Assembly (NCBI GenBank): GCA_023266955.1
Contig: JAHFOH010000086.1
Coordinates: forward strand, 1-6,080
DNA length: 6,080 bases
Source: Nitrososphaerota archaeon
GTDB lineage: Archaea > Thermoproteota > Nitrososphaeria > Nitrososphaerales > JAHFOH01
Reading direction: 5' to 3'
Part shown: positions 1 through 5,200 of the stretch, piece by piece
Position numbering within the stretch: position 1 is the stretch's first letter
Layout of the letters: every line of letters starts with the position of its first letter
Position numbers and translations under genes: made by a program
Notes under the pieces: model-generated
Told to the model about the DNA's origin: nothing
The model's input: the letters and a program-made list of their open reading frames with translations, nothing else
Database searches by the model: none

Positions 1-42
1 AATCGGAGTTGGCAGCGCTTGCCTCAGTGCCTCTTCAAACAT
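1..42 (-). CDS. 5' end of an unidentified gene (partial, runs off left edge)
   Basis: Only the first 14 codons are inside the window, reading MFEEALRQALPTPI on the minus strand and open to the edge. The ATG is preceded by GGAG (complement of 50-53) with a 7-nt spacer, a good Shine-Dalgarno match, and it starts 38 nt after the stop of the PPOX gene on the same strand, so it is probably the next gene of that series. A second ATG at 47-45 in another frame stops after seven codons and is not the start. The product cannot be named from 14 residues. The call rests on the ribosome site, the spacing and the absence of stops, so it is moderate at best. Confidence 0.45.
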   Translation of the reverse strand, partial: MFEEALRQALPTPI

Positions 43-49
43 GACATGG

Positions 50-53
50 CTCC
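50..53 (-). promoter_or_regulatory. Shine-Dalgarno site of the left-edge gene
   Basis: The minus strand reads GGAG here, 7 nt before the ATG at 42-40. This site is what favours that ATG over the out-of-frame ATG at 47-45. Confidence 0.4.
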
Positions 54-80
54 GACTAATCTTTGAGTCACCTAGTCTGA

Positions 81-539
81 TTACAAATGGGTTTCCATGG
101 ACTCGCCTTGGTTTTGACGCCTGTAGTCACCCTTACCGTAATCCCATGAGAGAATCCTAGTTGGGCTCAGCCTCATCACAACTCTATCAGGCTCGTCGCG
201 GGAATGAGCGAACCATCTTTGCCCCTCTGCCTCTCCGTACTTCTTCGCTATGCGAAGTAACCAAGCGTCGCGATCAGCTTTAACTTGCTCAACTGTTCCC
301 TCCACTATTACTGCACGATAGGATCTTTCGTTTGTTGCGATGCTAATTGCCGCATATGGTGTTCTTTGGAGCGCTCTACCTTTTACGCGACGAAACCTTG
401 TAGTAAAGTAGAAGGAACCTTTTTCGTAGGCTATCCAAATCGGAGTTACGTGAGGTCTTCCGTCAGTACGCGTGACTGCGATATGGGCTAGAATAGGCTC
501 TTGCAGTAAGCTCTCAATGTCGGCAGGGGTGAGGGGCAT
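81..539 (-). CDS. PPOX-class flavin/F420-dependent oxidoreductase family protein
   Basis: This is a 152-residue protein of the pyridoxamine-5'-phosphate-oxidase-like split beta-barrel family, the group often annotated as 'PPOX class F420-dependent enzyme'. Visible signatures are the first barrel strands (ILAHIAVTRTDGRPHVTPIW, residues 16-35), the segment YFTTRFRRVKGRAL (44-57), which corresponds to the family's cofactor-phosphate-binding region, the strand RAVIVEGTVE (75-84), and a closing segment with LSPTRILSWDYGKGD (124-138). Length matches single-domain members, which usually act as cytoplasmic dimers binding FMN or F420 at the interface. Cofactor and substrate cannot be told from sequence; F420 is plausible in an archaeon. 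Translation starts at the ATG at 539, with no alternative start codon between it and the upstream in-frame TAG at 563-561. The purine run GAGGGG directly abuts the ATG, too close for a normal Shine-Dalgarno, so a short leader or leaderless start is possible. It lies between the DUF309 gene and the left-edge gene on the same strand. Confidence 0.85.
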   Translation of the reverse strand: MPLTPADIESLLQEPILAHIAVTRTDGRPHVTPIWIAYEKGSFYFTTRFRRVKGRALQRTPYAAISIATNERSYRAVIVEGTVEQVKADRDAWLLRIAKKYGEAEGQRWFAHSRDEPDRVVMRLSPTRILSWDYGKGDYRRQNQGESMETHL

Positions 540-717
540 CCCCTCTATGTCAGAGATTACCTATTCGAAATTCTTTCCGGTTTTTCGCACGAACCTGCTT
601 GAGCCGAGAGGACCAGGAGAAACGATTTTGTGTTTAGGAGCTAGGCCCCTTAATCCAGCCCTTGATGCCACGCTCTTTAACTACAACTTCTTCTCGCTTC
701 TGCAGTATCTCCTTGAA
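540..717 (-). other. 178-nt gap between DUF309 and PPOX genes, coding-like but stop-interrupted
   Basis: No complete gene is supportable here. On the minus strand, the frame of the DUF309 gene stays open for 27 codons after its TAA. It is rich in Lys, Glu and Val (it includes KEILQKREEVVVKERGIKGW), meets a TAA at 636-634, then continues with a basic stretch (SRLKQVRAKNRKEFRIGNL). No ATG, GTG or TTG opens the first segment. The frame of the PPOX gene is open over part of the same stretch from a possible GTG and ends at the TAG at 563-561. The gap could be a decayed gene, a 3' untranslated region plus the PPOX promoter, or a small RNA. I found no tRNA shape and no convincing box C/D pair. A plus-strand frame also spans the gap, but it runs antisense into both neighbouring genes and is probably a shadow. 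Confidence 0.3.
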
Positions 718-1299
718 TTATATTTTGAAGACCTCAATAGCGCCCGTGTCTAACATCTTCTTCATGCTTGATTTCATATAGTTGATGTCGATTCCAAAGT
801 ATAATCCGCTATACTTTCGAAGCTTCTCATATGCCCTTTTGAAGACCGAAAGGCTCACCTGATCACGTCCCCTCTGATAATGAACTAATGCGGCAGCTGT
901 AAGTATGATGCCTTGTAGAATTTCTCTTTCTTGGCCGCTTTCCCTCCTCCATATCTGCTCAAGGGCTTCGTGGCATTCCCAAAACCTCTGTTCGTTGAAA
1001 AGGCTCTTGGCATGCTCGATGAGTTCATTCTTAGAGGCTGGAGGTAGTTCAACATCGGTTCTTCTGAAGCTCTCGAGTTTTCCTATGGAGGAGGATAGAA
1101 CCCGTAACAATCTCTGAAGAACCTCATCATCGGGCACAAAGACATCTAGCTCGATGGCGGCGGAGCTGACTCGCACAACCTTTATGGTTGCACCCAGATT
1201 CTCGGCTAGCTTCCGCCCCTTATTCAGTACAGTAACTGCATCGCTTCCGGAGAAGCCGTCATTGTTATCAAGCCGCACCAGATACCTCAGCATCTTCAT
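718..1299 (-). CDS. DUF309 family protein with N-terminal archaeal extension domain
   Basis: This is a 193-residue protein. The C-terminal half carries the DUF309 signature: FNEQRFWECHEALEQIWR (residues 101-118) contains the conserved W-E-x-H-E-x-L-E-x-x-W pattern with His110 and Glu111. It is followed by the second conserved helix LQGIILTAAALVHYQRG (128-144). DUF309 is a small all-helical domain of unknown function. About 85 residues precede it, with alternating strand- and helix-like segments (RYLVRL; VLNKGRKLAENLG; IKVVRVSSAAIELDVFV; LQRLLRVLSSSIGKL), suggesting a small alpha/beta domain fused in front; I cannot name it. The ATG start is well supported by GGTGG (complement of 1306-1310) at a 6-nt spacing. 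The gene is divergent from the FAD oxidoreductase gene across a 63-nt gap and lies upstream of the PPOX gene, with which it may be cotranscribed. Both proteins are presumably cytoplasmic. Family assignment is firm; function is unknown. Confidence 0.85.
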   Translation of the reverse strand: MKMLRYLVRLDNNDGFSGSDAVTVLNKGRKLAENLGATIKVVRVSSAAIELDVFVPDDEVLQRLLRVLSSSIGKLESFRRTDVELPPASKNELIEHAKSLFNEQRFWECHEALEQIWRRESGQEREILQGIILTAAALVHYQRGRDQVSLSVFKRAYEKLRKYSGLYFGIDINYMKSSMKKMLDTGAIEVFKI

Positions 1300-1305
1300 T
1301 TTGAA

Positions 1306-1310
1306 CCACC
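1306..1310 (-). promoter_or_regulatory. Shine-Dalgarno site of the DUF309 gene
   Basis: The minus strand reads AAGGTGGTTCAAAATG. The GGTGG core is complementary to the archaeal 16S rRNA 3' end and is 6 nt from the ATG at 1299, which fixes the start. Confidence 0.6.
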
Positions 1311-1323
1311 TTTCTTTCCGCGC

Positions 1324-1332
1324 ATTATATAC
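1324..1332. promoter_or_regulatory. AT-rich box in divergent gap, possible shared TATA element
   Basis: The plus strand reads ATTATATAC and the minus strand GTATATAAT, so the box resembles an archaeal TATA element in both orientations. Its centre (about 1328) is roughly 35 nt before the TTG of the FAD oxidoreductase and 29 nt before the ATG of the DUF309 gene. Using the usual 25-27 nt between TATA and transcript start, the plus transcript would begin about 10 nt before its start codon. The minus transcript would begin just at or after its Shine-Dalgarno site, so the box fits the plus gene better. Orientation is not proven. Confidence 0.4.
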
Positions 1333-1362
1333 GTCAAAAGGCTAGGATGGAGCGTTCAAGTC

Positions 1363-2421
1363 TTGAAGATAGCTGTCGTGGGCATAGGTATCGCCGGATC
1401 CTACCTTCTCTCGCGGTTTAGTGAGAAGCACGAGGTCGACGGGTACGAATTCTTGCCCCTTGAAAGATTTGACGCGGTCTGCGCGTGGGGTGCATCAAAA
1501 CATGAGATGAAGAGACTGATTAAGCCCACCGGATTGAATTTCGAAGATTACATTCTCCACGAAGGGAGGATTATGAGGATAGAGATTGGGAGATTGGAGC
1601 ATGCAGTCAAGCTGAAAGGTCTCTGCACGTTCGACAAGAAACGTCTGATACTGGATCTTGTGAAGGGATGCAGAGTGAAATTTGGAGTTTCGCCATCGTT
1701 CCAAGATCTTCGCGATGAAGGGTTTGACTTGATCATTGATTCTACGGGGATGCATAGGCATCTTCTTCCCAGAGTGAGAGATGATCTTCTTCTCCCAACC
1801 GTACAATATAGAGTTAGATTCACTGATCCTCCGTTCGACGATTTCTACATTCATCCTTTCTCAAAGCTAGGTGGTTACGTCTGGTATTTTCCAATTGGAA
1901 ACGGTGAAGCACATGTTGGGGCAGCTGACTATTTTCACCGCCACGATGAGCATTTGGCGGCGTTTCTAAGGGAGCATCCAGGAGAAATTATTAGAAAGAC
2001 AGGTCGACCAATTCGAGCGACACCACCTTCGCTATGTGACCCGTTTTTTGTAGAGCTGGATGGCGTCTCCCTAGTTGGAGTAGGTGAAAGCGTAGGCACA
2101 GTCTTTCCGCTCCTTGGGGAAGGGATTATTCCTAGTCTCCAATGTGCAGAAGCGCTGATTCAAAACATGAATGATTTACCGCATTATCGCTCGGTGATAC
2201 TTCAAAAGTTTCAACTTTACGACAGAGTCTACCGCTTGCTTAGGAAGGGCTTCAAGGGCCAGCTCAGCAGTCTAAGACAGATGTTTGCCTTATGGTCACT
2301 TTATGCTGATCTGAAGAGGAATGAGGAAAGGTATGGAATGTCAATAAGCATCATAGATATGCTGAAGACATCTTTCCGTAGAAGGCTTGACCGATCATCA
2401 CGAAACATGGCTTCTCCCTAA
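1363..2421 (+). CDS. Geranylgeranyl-reductase-family FAD-dependent oxidoreductase (short form)
   Basis: This 352-residue flavoprotein belongs to the geranylgeranyl reductase (GGR) branch of the PHBH-like FAD oxidoreductases. The N-terminus has the FAD ADP-binding motif AVVGIGIAGSYLL, with G7-x-G9-x-x-G12. DLIIDSTGMHR (122-132) matches the conserved 'DxxIxATG' strand. GYVWYFP (171-177) fits the GGR substrate-region signature YxWxFP. VGVGESVGTVFPLLGEGI (238-255) matches the second FAD motif (usually GDAAG...P..GEG), here with Glu242 in place of the usual Asp. GGRs saturate isoprenoid chains of archaeal lipids or quinone tails at the membrane; the substrate here is unknown. At 352 residues it is shorter than many family members (about 390-450). 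The start is TTG: the nucleotide-binding strand begins immediately after it and the nearby ATG at 1347 is out of frame. A weak purine tract (AGGATGGAG, 1344-1352) precedes it. It is probably cotranscribed with the membrane-protein gene 41 nt downstream. Confidence 0.82.
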   Translation: MKIAVVGIGIAGSYLLSRFSEKHEVDGYEFLPLERFDAVCAWGASKHEMKRLIKPTGLNFEDYILHEGRIMRIEIGRLEHAVKLKGLCTFDKKRLILDLVKGCRVKFGVSPSFQDLRDEGFDLIIDSTGMHRHLLPRVRDDLLLPTVQYRVRFTDPPFDDFYIHPFSKLGGYVWYFPIGNGEAHVGAADYFHRHDEHLAAFLREHPGEIIRKTGRPIRATPPSLCDPFFVELDGVSLVGVGESVGTVFPLLGEGIIPSLQCAEALIQNMNDLPHYRSVILQKFQLYDRVYRLLRKGFKGQLSSLRQMFALWSLYADLKRNEERYGMSISIIDMLKTSFRRRLDRSSRNMASP

Positions 2422-2462
2422 CCTTATAGCCTAACACCGTAATTCCCGGCGGTTACGTAGTC
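2422..2462 (+). promoter_or_regulatory. 41-nt gap with weak ribosome site before the membrane-protein gene
   Basis: GGCGGT (2448-2453) is one mismatch from GGAGGT and lies 9 nt before the TTG at 2463, so it can serve as a Shine-Dalgarno site. The stretch CTTATAG (2423-2429), 37 nt before the TTG, is a weak TATA-like candidate, so an internal promoter is possible. No U-tract or hairpin ends the upstream gene here, which favours read-through from it. Confidence 0.3.
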
Positions 2463-2879
2463 TTGAGTGAAGAGGTTCCCCCAAGCCGTCTAAGTATATC
2501 ATGGAAACTTCTCTTCTTCACAGGAGCCCTCAATATCATCTTTGGCGTAGACTTTTTGTTGAGCGGCTCAGTCTTTGCGTCATACTTCGTGATAAGCCCG
2601 GAAAGAATCTTGTTCAGCGTACGCCATGGAGCCACGCTAATAGGACTTGGAGTGCTCACATCTGCCATATCGTGGAAGAGCTACAGACAAGGCGAAAGGT
2701 GGGCTTGGTTCGCACTTCTAATCGCAGGCCTAGTAGTTAACTCCGAGCAGATGGTGGTTAACCTAATCATTGGAGGATCTTTAGTAGGCGTTCTGATATT
2801 TCTAATCTTCGCGTTGGCAATCTATCTTCCAGCGCGTGAGATTCTGCGAAAGTCAGGCAAAAAAACAGTAACTAGTTAG
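2463..2879 (+). CDS. Small four-helix integral membrane protein, unknown function
   Basis: This 138-residue protein has four probable transmembrane segments: about 14-34 (from WKLLFFTGALNIIFGVDFLL), 56-73, 80-95 and 99-122 (LIIGGSLVGVLIFLIFALAI within it). The tail is basic (REILRKSGKKTVTS), which suggests a cytoplasmic C-terminus and, with four helices, a cytoplasmic N-terminus. The general look (a short four-helix bundle with a charged loop after helix 2, SYRQGER) resembles many uncharacterised DoxX- or DUF4345-like membrane proteins, but I recognise no diagnostic motif. The start is TTG with the weak GGCGGT site upstream; the nearest ATG (2501) is out of frame. It follows the GGR-family gene by 41 nt, suggesting a shared transcript and perhaps a role near the membrane lipid or quinone pool (inference). 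Its last 8 nt overlap the 3' end of the convergent acyl-CoA synthetase gene. It is a real gene with unknown function. Confidence 0.75.
   Translation: MSEEVPPSRLSISWKLLFFTGALNIIFGVDFLLSGSVFASYFVISPERILFSVRHGATLIGLGVLTSAISWKSYRQGERWAWFALLIAGLVVNSEQMVVNLIIGGSLVGVLIFLIFALAIYLPAREILRKSGKKTVTS
2859..2865 (-). terminator. T7 tract just after the acyl-CoA synthetase stop, likely archaeal terminator
   Basis: The plus strand carries seven consecutive A residues, which read as TTTTTTT on the minus strand starting 6 nt beyond the acyl-CoA synthetase stop codon. Archaeal RNA polymerase commonly terminates at U-tracts without a hairpin. The tract lies inside the coding sequence of the convergent membrane-protein gene, where it encodes the basic GKK tail. 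Confidence 0.4.
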
Positions 2880-4455
2880 GGGACCTTAGAAGTCTTCTCG
2901 CCATCTTACCAGTCGGTGTTTTTGGAAGTTTATTCACAAATTCTATTACACGCGGATATTCATGCAAAGAAAGCGTTTTTCTTACAAACGCTTTGATCTG
3001 TTGAGCGAGACGACTGGACGCGGTGTAACCTTTTGAGGGTTTCACGAACGCCTTAATCACTGATCCCCGAACCACATCTGGGACCGAAGTTACTGCGACT
3101 TCCTCGACGGCTGGATGCTTCATCAGACAGGCCTCGACTTCGATTGGCGAAACGGAATAACCAGCGGTTTTTATGATGTCATCCATCCTGCCTTTGAACC
3201 AGAAGTACCCATCAGAGTCTTTGACCACTAAGTCTCCTGTGAGGAACCAATCGGCTATGAACCTCTTTGAACTCCCATCAGGATCATTCCAGTAGCGGAG
3301 AAACAAAACTGGATCATCCCTTCTAACTGCAAGTTCGCCCATCCTGTTCTGCGAAGCTGGCTTCCCGTTTTTGTCGAGAACTTCAATGAAGTGGCCCGGG
3401 TAGGGTTTACCCATGGAGCCCGGCTTGACCGGAAAGAGTTTGCCGCTATTTCCGATAAGGAAGCTAGCCTCTGTTAACCCATAGATTTCGTTTACGCTTA
3501 TTCCAAGCAAATCTCGGGCAAGAAGGAATGTTCTTTCACCAAGAACTTCTCCGCCGCTATGGATGCTCCGGAGGCTTGAGAAATCGAATCTCTTCCCGCG
3601 TAGATGCTTCACCATCAACCTCAAACCTGTCGGAGGAATGCAGGCGTTTCGGACGCCTAACTCTTCGATTAGCTGGAACGCTTCACTCGGACTAAATTTC
3701 CTTCTATCGTGAGAAACAACCGTTACACCGAAGAACCAAGGTCCTAAGAGGGAATCGAGAAGACCAGCAACCCAACTCCAGTCAGCAGGAGTCCAGAAGA
3801 CATCCTCTTCGCTCGGAAAAGGATAGTGCGCTAGCTGGAGGCCCGTCAGCCTCCCCAAGAGTGTTCTATGGGGGAGGAGCACTCCAGCAGGTTCCCCAGT
3901 CGTGCCAGAGGTGTAGATTATCAACGCAGGTTCGTGAGGTGAAGTTTCGTGGAGTGAGAAATGTGATGAAGCGCCCTTTACCTCCCTCCAGAAGTCGCCA
4001 TCAACTAGCAGCTTCGCAAAAGGAAAGCCCGGCATAATCCTCATGATTTCCGAGTTGGTAATCACCATCTTGGCTCCACTATCTTTGATTCTGTACGCCA
4101 ACCCCTGTGATCTGAATAATGGGGAGATTGGCACAGCTATTCCTCCTAACCTATAGATTGCGATGTGAGCAATAGCGGCCTCAGGTGACTGAGGGAGAAC
4201 TATTGCAATCCTGTCACCACTACTCACCCCAGATTCTAAGAGAAAGTTGCTTAATCGACGTGAATAAGCTCCTATCTGTCTAAAGCTGTATCGTCGTACT
4301 CTCCAATCAGGGTCGACATGAACCAGAGCAGTACGGTCGCCTTTAGAGTGGTTATCACAAACTTCTTTGGCGATGTTGAATTTCCTGGGTATTCTCCATT
4401 TGAATCGCCTTCTTATTTCCTCGAAGTTCGCTAGCTGCATTTGAAGCAAACTCAA
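2872..4455 (-). CDS. AMP-forming acyl-CoA synthetase (ANL superfamily, medium-chain/acetyl type)
   Basis: This 527-residue adenylate-forming enzyme should activate a carboxylic acid with ATP to an acyl-AMP and transfer the acyl group to CoA in the cytoplasm. Motifs in order: phosphate-binding loop YTSGTTGEPAG (181-191); DWSWVAG (225-231), typical of the acetyl/medium-chain group; A5 motif EIYGLTE (323-329); TGD (406-408); hinge region KGRMDDIIKTAGYSVSPIEV (421-440); and the A10 motif PKTPTGKMARRLL (511-523), whose Lys517 is the catalytic lysine for adenylation. The N-terminus (NFEEIRRRF...FNIAKEVCD) and the C-terminal HPAVEEVAVTSVPD-x-VRG fit medium-chain-type synthetases. Substrate is not predictable beyond a short or medium acyl chain. 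The phosphate loop has Ala190 where the family nearly always has Lys (TGxPKG). Start is uncertain: TTG at 4455 or in-frame ATG at 4440, neither with a well-placed Shine-Dalgarno. It is divergent from the ferredoxin gene and convergent with the membrane-protein gene. Confidence 0.9.
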   Translation of the reverse strand: MSLLQMQLANFEEIRRRFKWRIPRKFNIAKEVCDNHSKGDRTALVHVDPDWRVRRYSFRQIGAYSRRLSNFLLESGVSSGDRIAIVLPQSPEAAIAHIAIYRLGGIAVPISPLFRSQGLAYRIKDSGAKMVITNSEIMRIMPGFPFAKLLVDGDFWREVKGASSHFSLHETSPHEPALIIYTSGTTGEPAGVLLPHRTLLGRLTGLQLAHYPFPSEEDVFWTPADWSWVAGLLDSLLGPWFFGVTVVSHDRRKFSPSEAFQLIEELGVRNACIPPTGLRLMVKHLRGKRFDFSSLRSIHSGGEVLGERTFLLARDLLGISVNEIYGLTEASFLIGNSGKLFPVKPGSMGKPYPGHFIEVLDKNGKPASQNRMGELAVRRDDPVLFLRYWNDPDGSSKRFIADWFLTGDLVVKDSDGYFWFKGRMDDIIKTAGYSVSPIEVEACLMKHPAVEEVAVTSVPDVVRGSVIKAFVKPSKGYTASSRLAQQIKAFVRKTLSLHEYPRVIEFVNKLPKTPTGKMARRLLRSPN

Positions 4456-4532
4456 AGCGACCGGTCTTCCTGACCACCATTCCGTCTAGCATTACAATCT
4501 TTTTAACCGCGTTGACATATCTGTGAGTCCCT
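4456..4532. promoter_or_regulatory. 77-nt divergent promoter region of acyl-CoA synthetase and ferredoxin genes
   Basis: The plus strand has CTTTTTAA (4499-4506), a good archaeal TATA-like box centred about 30 nt before the ferredoxin TTG at 4533. This predicts a leader of only a few nucleotides. The same stretch on the minus strand reads TTAAAAAG and would place an acyl-CoA synthetase transcript start near 4478, so one box may serve both directions. GACCGGTC (4459-4466) is a perfect 8-bp palindrome immediately before the synthetase TTG, a possible operator but short enough to be chance. GTGAG (4523-4527) is a weak ribosome-site match for the ferredoxin gene. Confidence 0.45.
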
Positions 4533-5198
4533 TTGCAGCCCGAGGAATTTCCGCCCCGAAAAGTCAGATTGGCCTTCGTCTTACTCGGGCTGATCCTTCT
4601 ACCTATAGGAGCGTACATCATCTTTTTCACACCTAAAGTGGTTGAACTCCCAACTGAAGTCGCGCGGGGAACCTTCGAAGTTCTTCCGCCCAACGCTAAG
4701 GTCGATTTCGCGGACCAGTCATTTCTAGGCATCAGTCAAGGTTCCAATGTGGCAGTGGAACAAATCGATGGAGGTCGAATCGTATACGACTTGACTACGA
4801 AAACATACATTGTTTACTCGGTCAAGACAGTGCCAGACTATGGACCGTTGTTTACTGGCGGATTTGTTGCGGCTGTGGGCGCTTTATCGGTTGGATTAAC
4901 CTTTCTTTTCAAAACGATGCCTCTTCGTAGCACAACTATGCGAGTGATGGGGAGAGATGTCAGAATCAGAATAGATTGGGATTCATGTATGGGTGCTTCG
5001 AGTTGCATATCGATAGCGCCGAAAGTCTTCAGGCTCGATCCTGAGAGGATGAAGTCTGTCTTTATGAGTCGAGCGCCACTCGAGGTTCTTGATGAAAAAG
5101 GCGCTGATCCTGAGACGATATTCTTGGCCGCTCAGTCATGCCCGTATAAGGCCATAATTCTTGAAGATGCTAAGACCGAGGAACAGCTATTTCCATAA
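4533..5198 (+). CDS. Membrane-anchored single-cluster ferredoxin (three-cysteine, probable [3Fe-4S] type)
   Basis: This 221-residue protein has two parts. Residues 13-32 (LAFVLLGLILLPIGAYIIFF) and about 106-126 (LFTGGFVAAVGALSVGLTFLF) are transmembrane helices enclosing a loop of roughly 70 residues with beta-like segments, probably outside the cell. Residues from about 136 to the end form a small ferredoxin domain: RIDWDSCMGASSC (146-158), then APKVF (162-166) and AAQSCPYKAIIL (199-210). The cluster ligands are Cys152, Cys158 and Cys203-Pro, with Ala155 at the position of the second cysteine. This is the arrangement known from [3Fe-4S] ferredoxins such as those serving actinobacterial cytochromes P450. 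With both ends cytoplasmic, the cluster would sit at the inner membrane face and pass single electrons to an unknown partner. TTG is the only workable start: the in-frame TTG at 4512 runs into a TGA. It is divergent from the acyl-CoA synthetase gene and convergent, 2 nt apart, with the phosphoribosyltransferase gene. Confidence 0.8.
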   Translation: MQPEEFPPRKVRLAFVLLGLILLPIGAYIIFFTPKVVELPTEVARGTFEVLPPNAKVDFADQSFLGISQGSNVAVEQIDGGRIVYDLTTKTYIVYSVKTVPDYGPLFTGGFVAAVGALSVGLTFLFKTMPLRSTTMRVMGRDVRIRIDWDSCMGASSCISIAPKVFRLDPERMKSVFMSRAPLEVLDEKGADPETIFLAAQSCPYKAIILEDAKTEEQLFP

Positions 5199-5200
5199 GC

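Noticed and set aside
1..447. 10-bp direct repeat AATCGGAGTT at 1-10 and 438-447
   Set aside because: Repeats of this length are expected by chance several times in 6 kb, and one copy is within the conserved PPOX coding sequence.
561..575. TTTCGAATA on the minus strand resembling a tRNA T-loop
   Set aside because: The flanking bases cannot form the 5-bp T-stem and no acceptor or anticodon arm is present.
661..668. TGATGCC resembling box C of a C/D small RNA
   Set aside because: It is only a partial match to RTGATGA and no box D (CTGA) lies at a suitable distance.
472..753. Plus-strand 93-codon open frame across the 540-717 gap
   Set aside because: It runs antisense into the start of the PPOX gene and the end of the DUF309 gene, has no ribosome site and resembles no protein I know; most likely a shadow frame.
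1495..1854. Minus-strand open frames inside the GGR-family gene
   Set aside because: They are antisense to a gene with clear FAD motifs; their protein sequences show no family signature.
4355..4732. Minus-strand 125-codon open frame spanning the divergent gap at 4456-4532
   Set aside because: It overlaps the well-supported ferredoxin coding region in antisense and the acyl-CoA synthetase in another frame, and its sequence lacks domain character.
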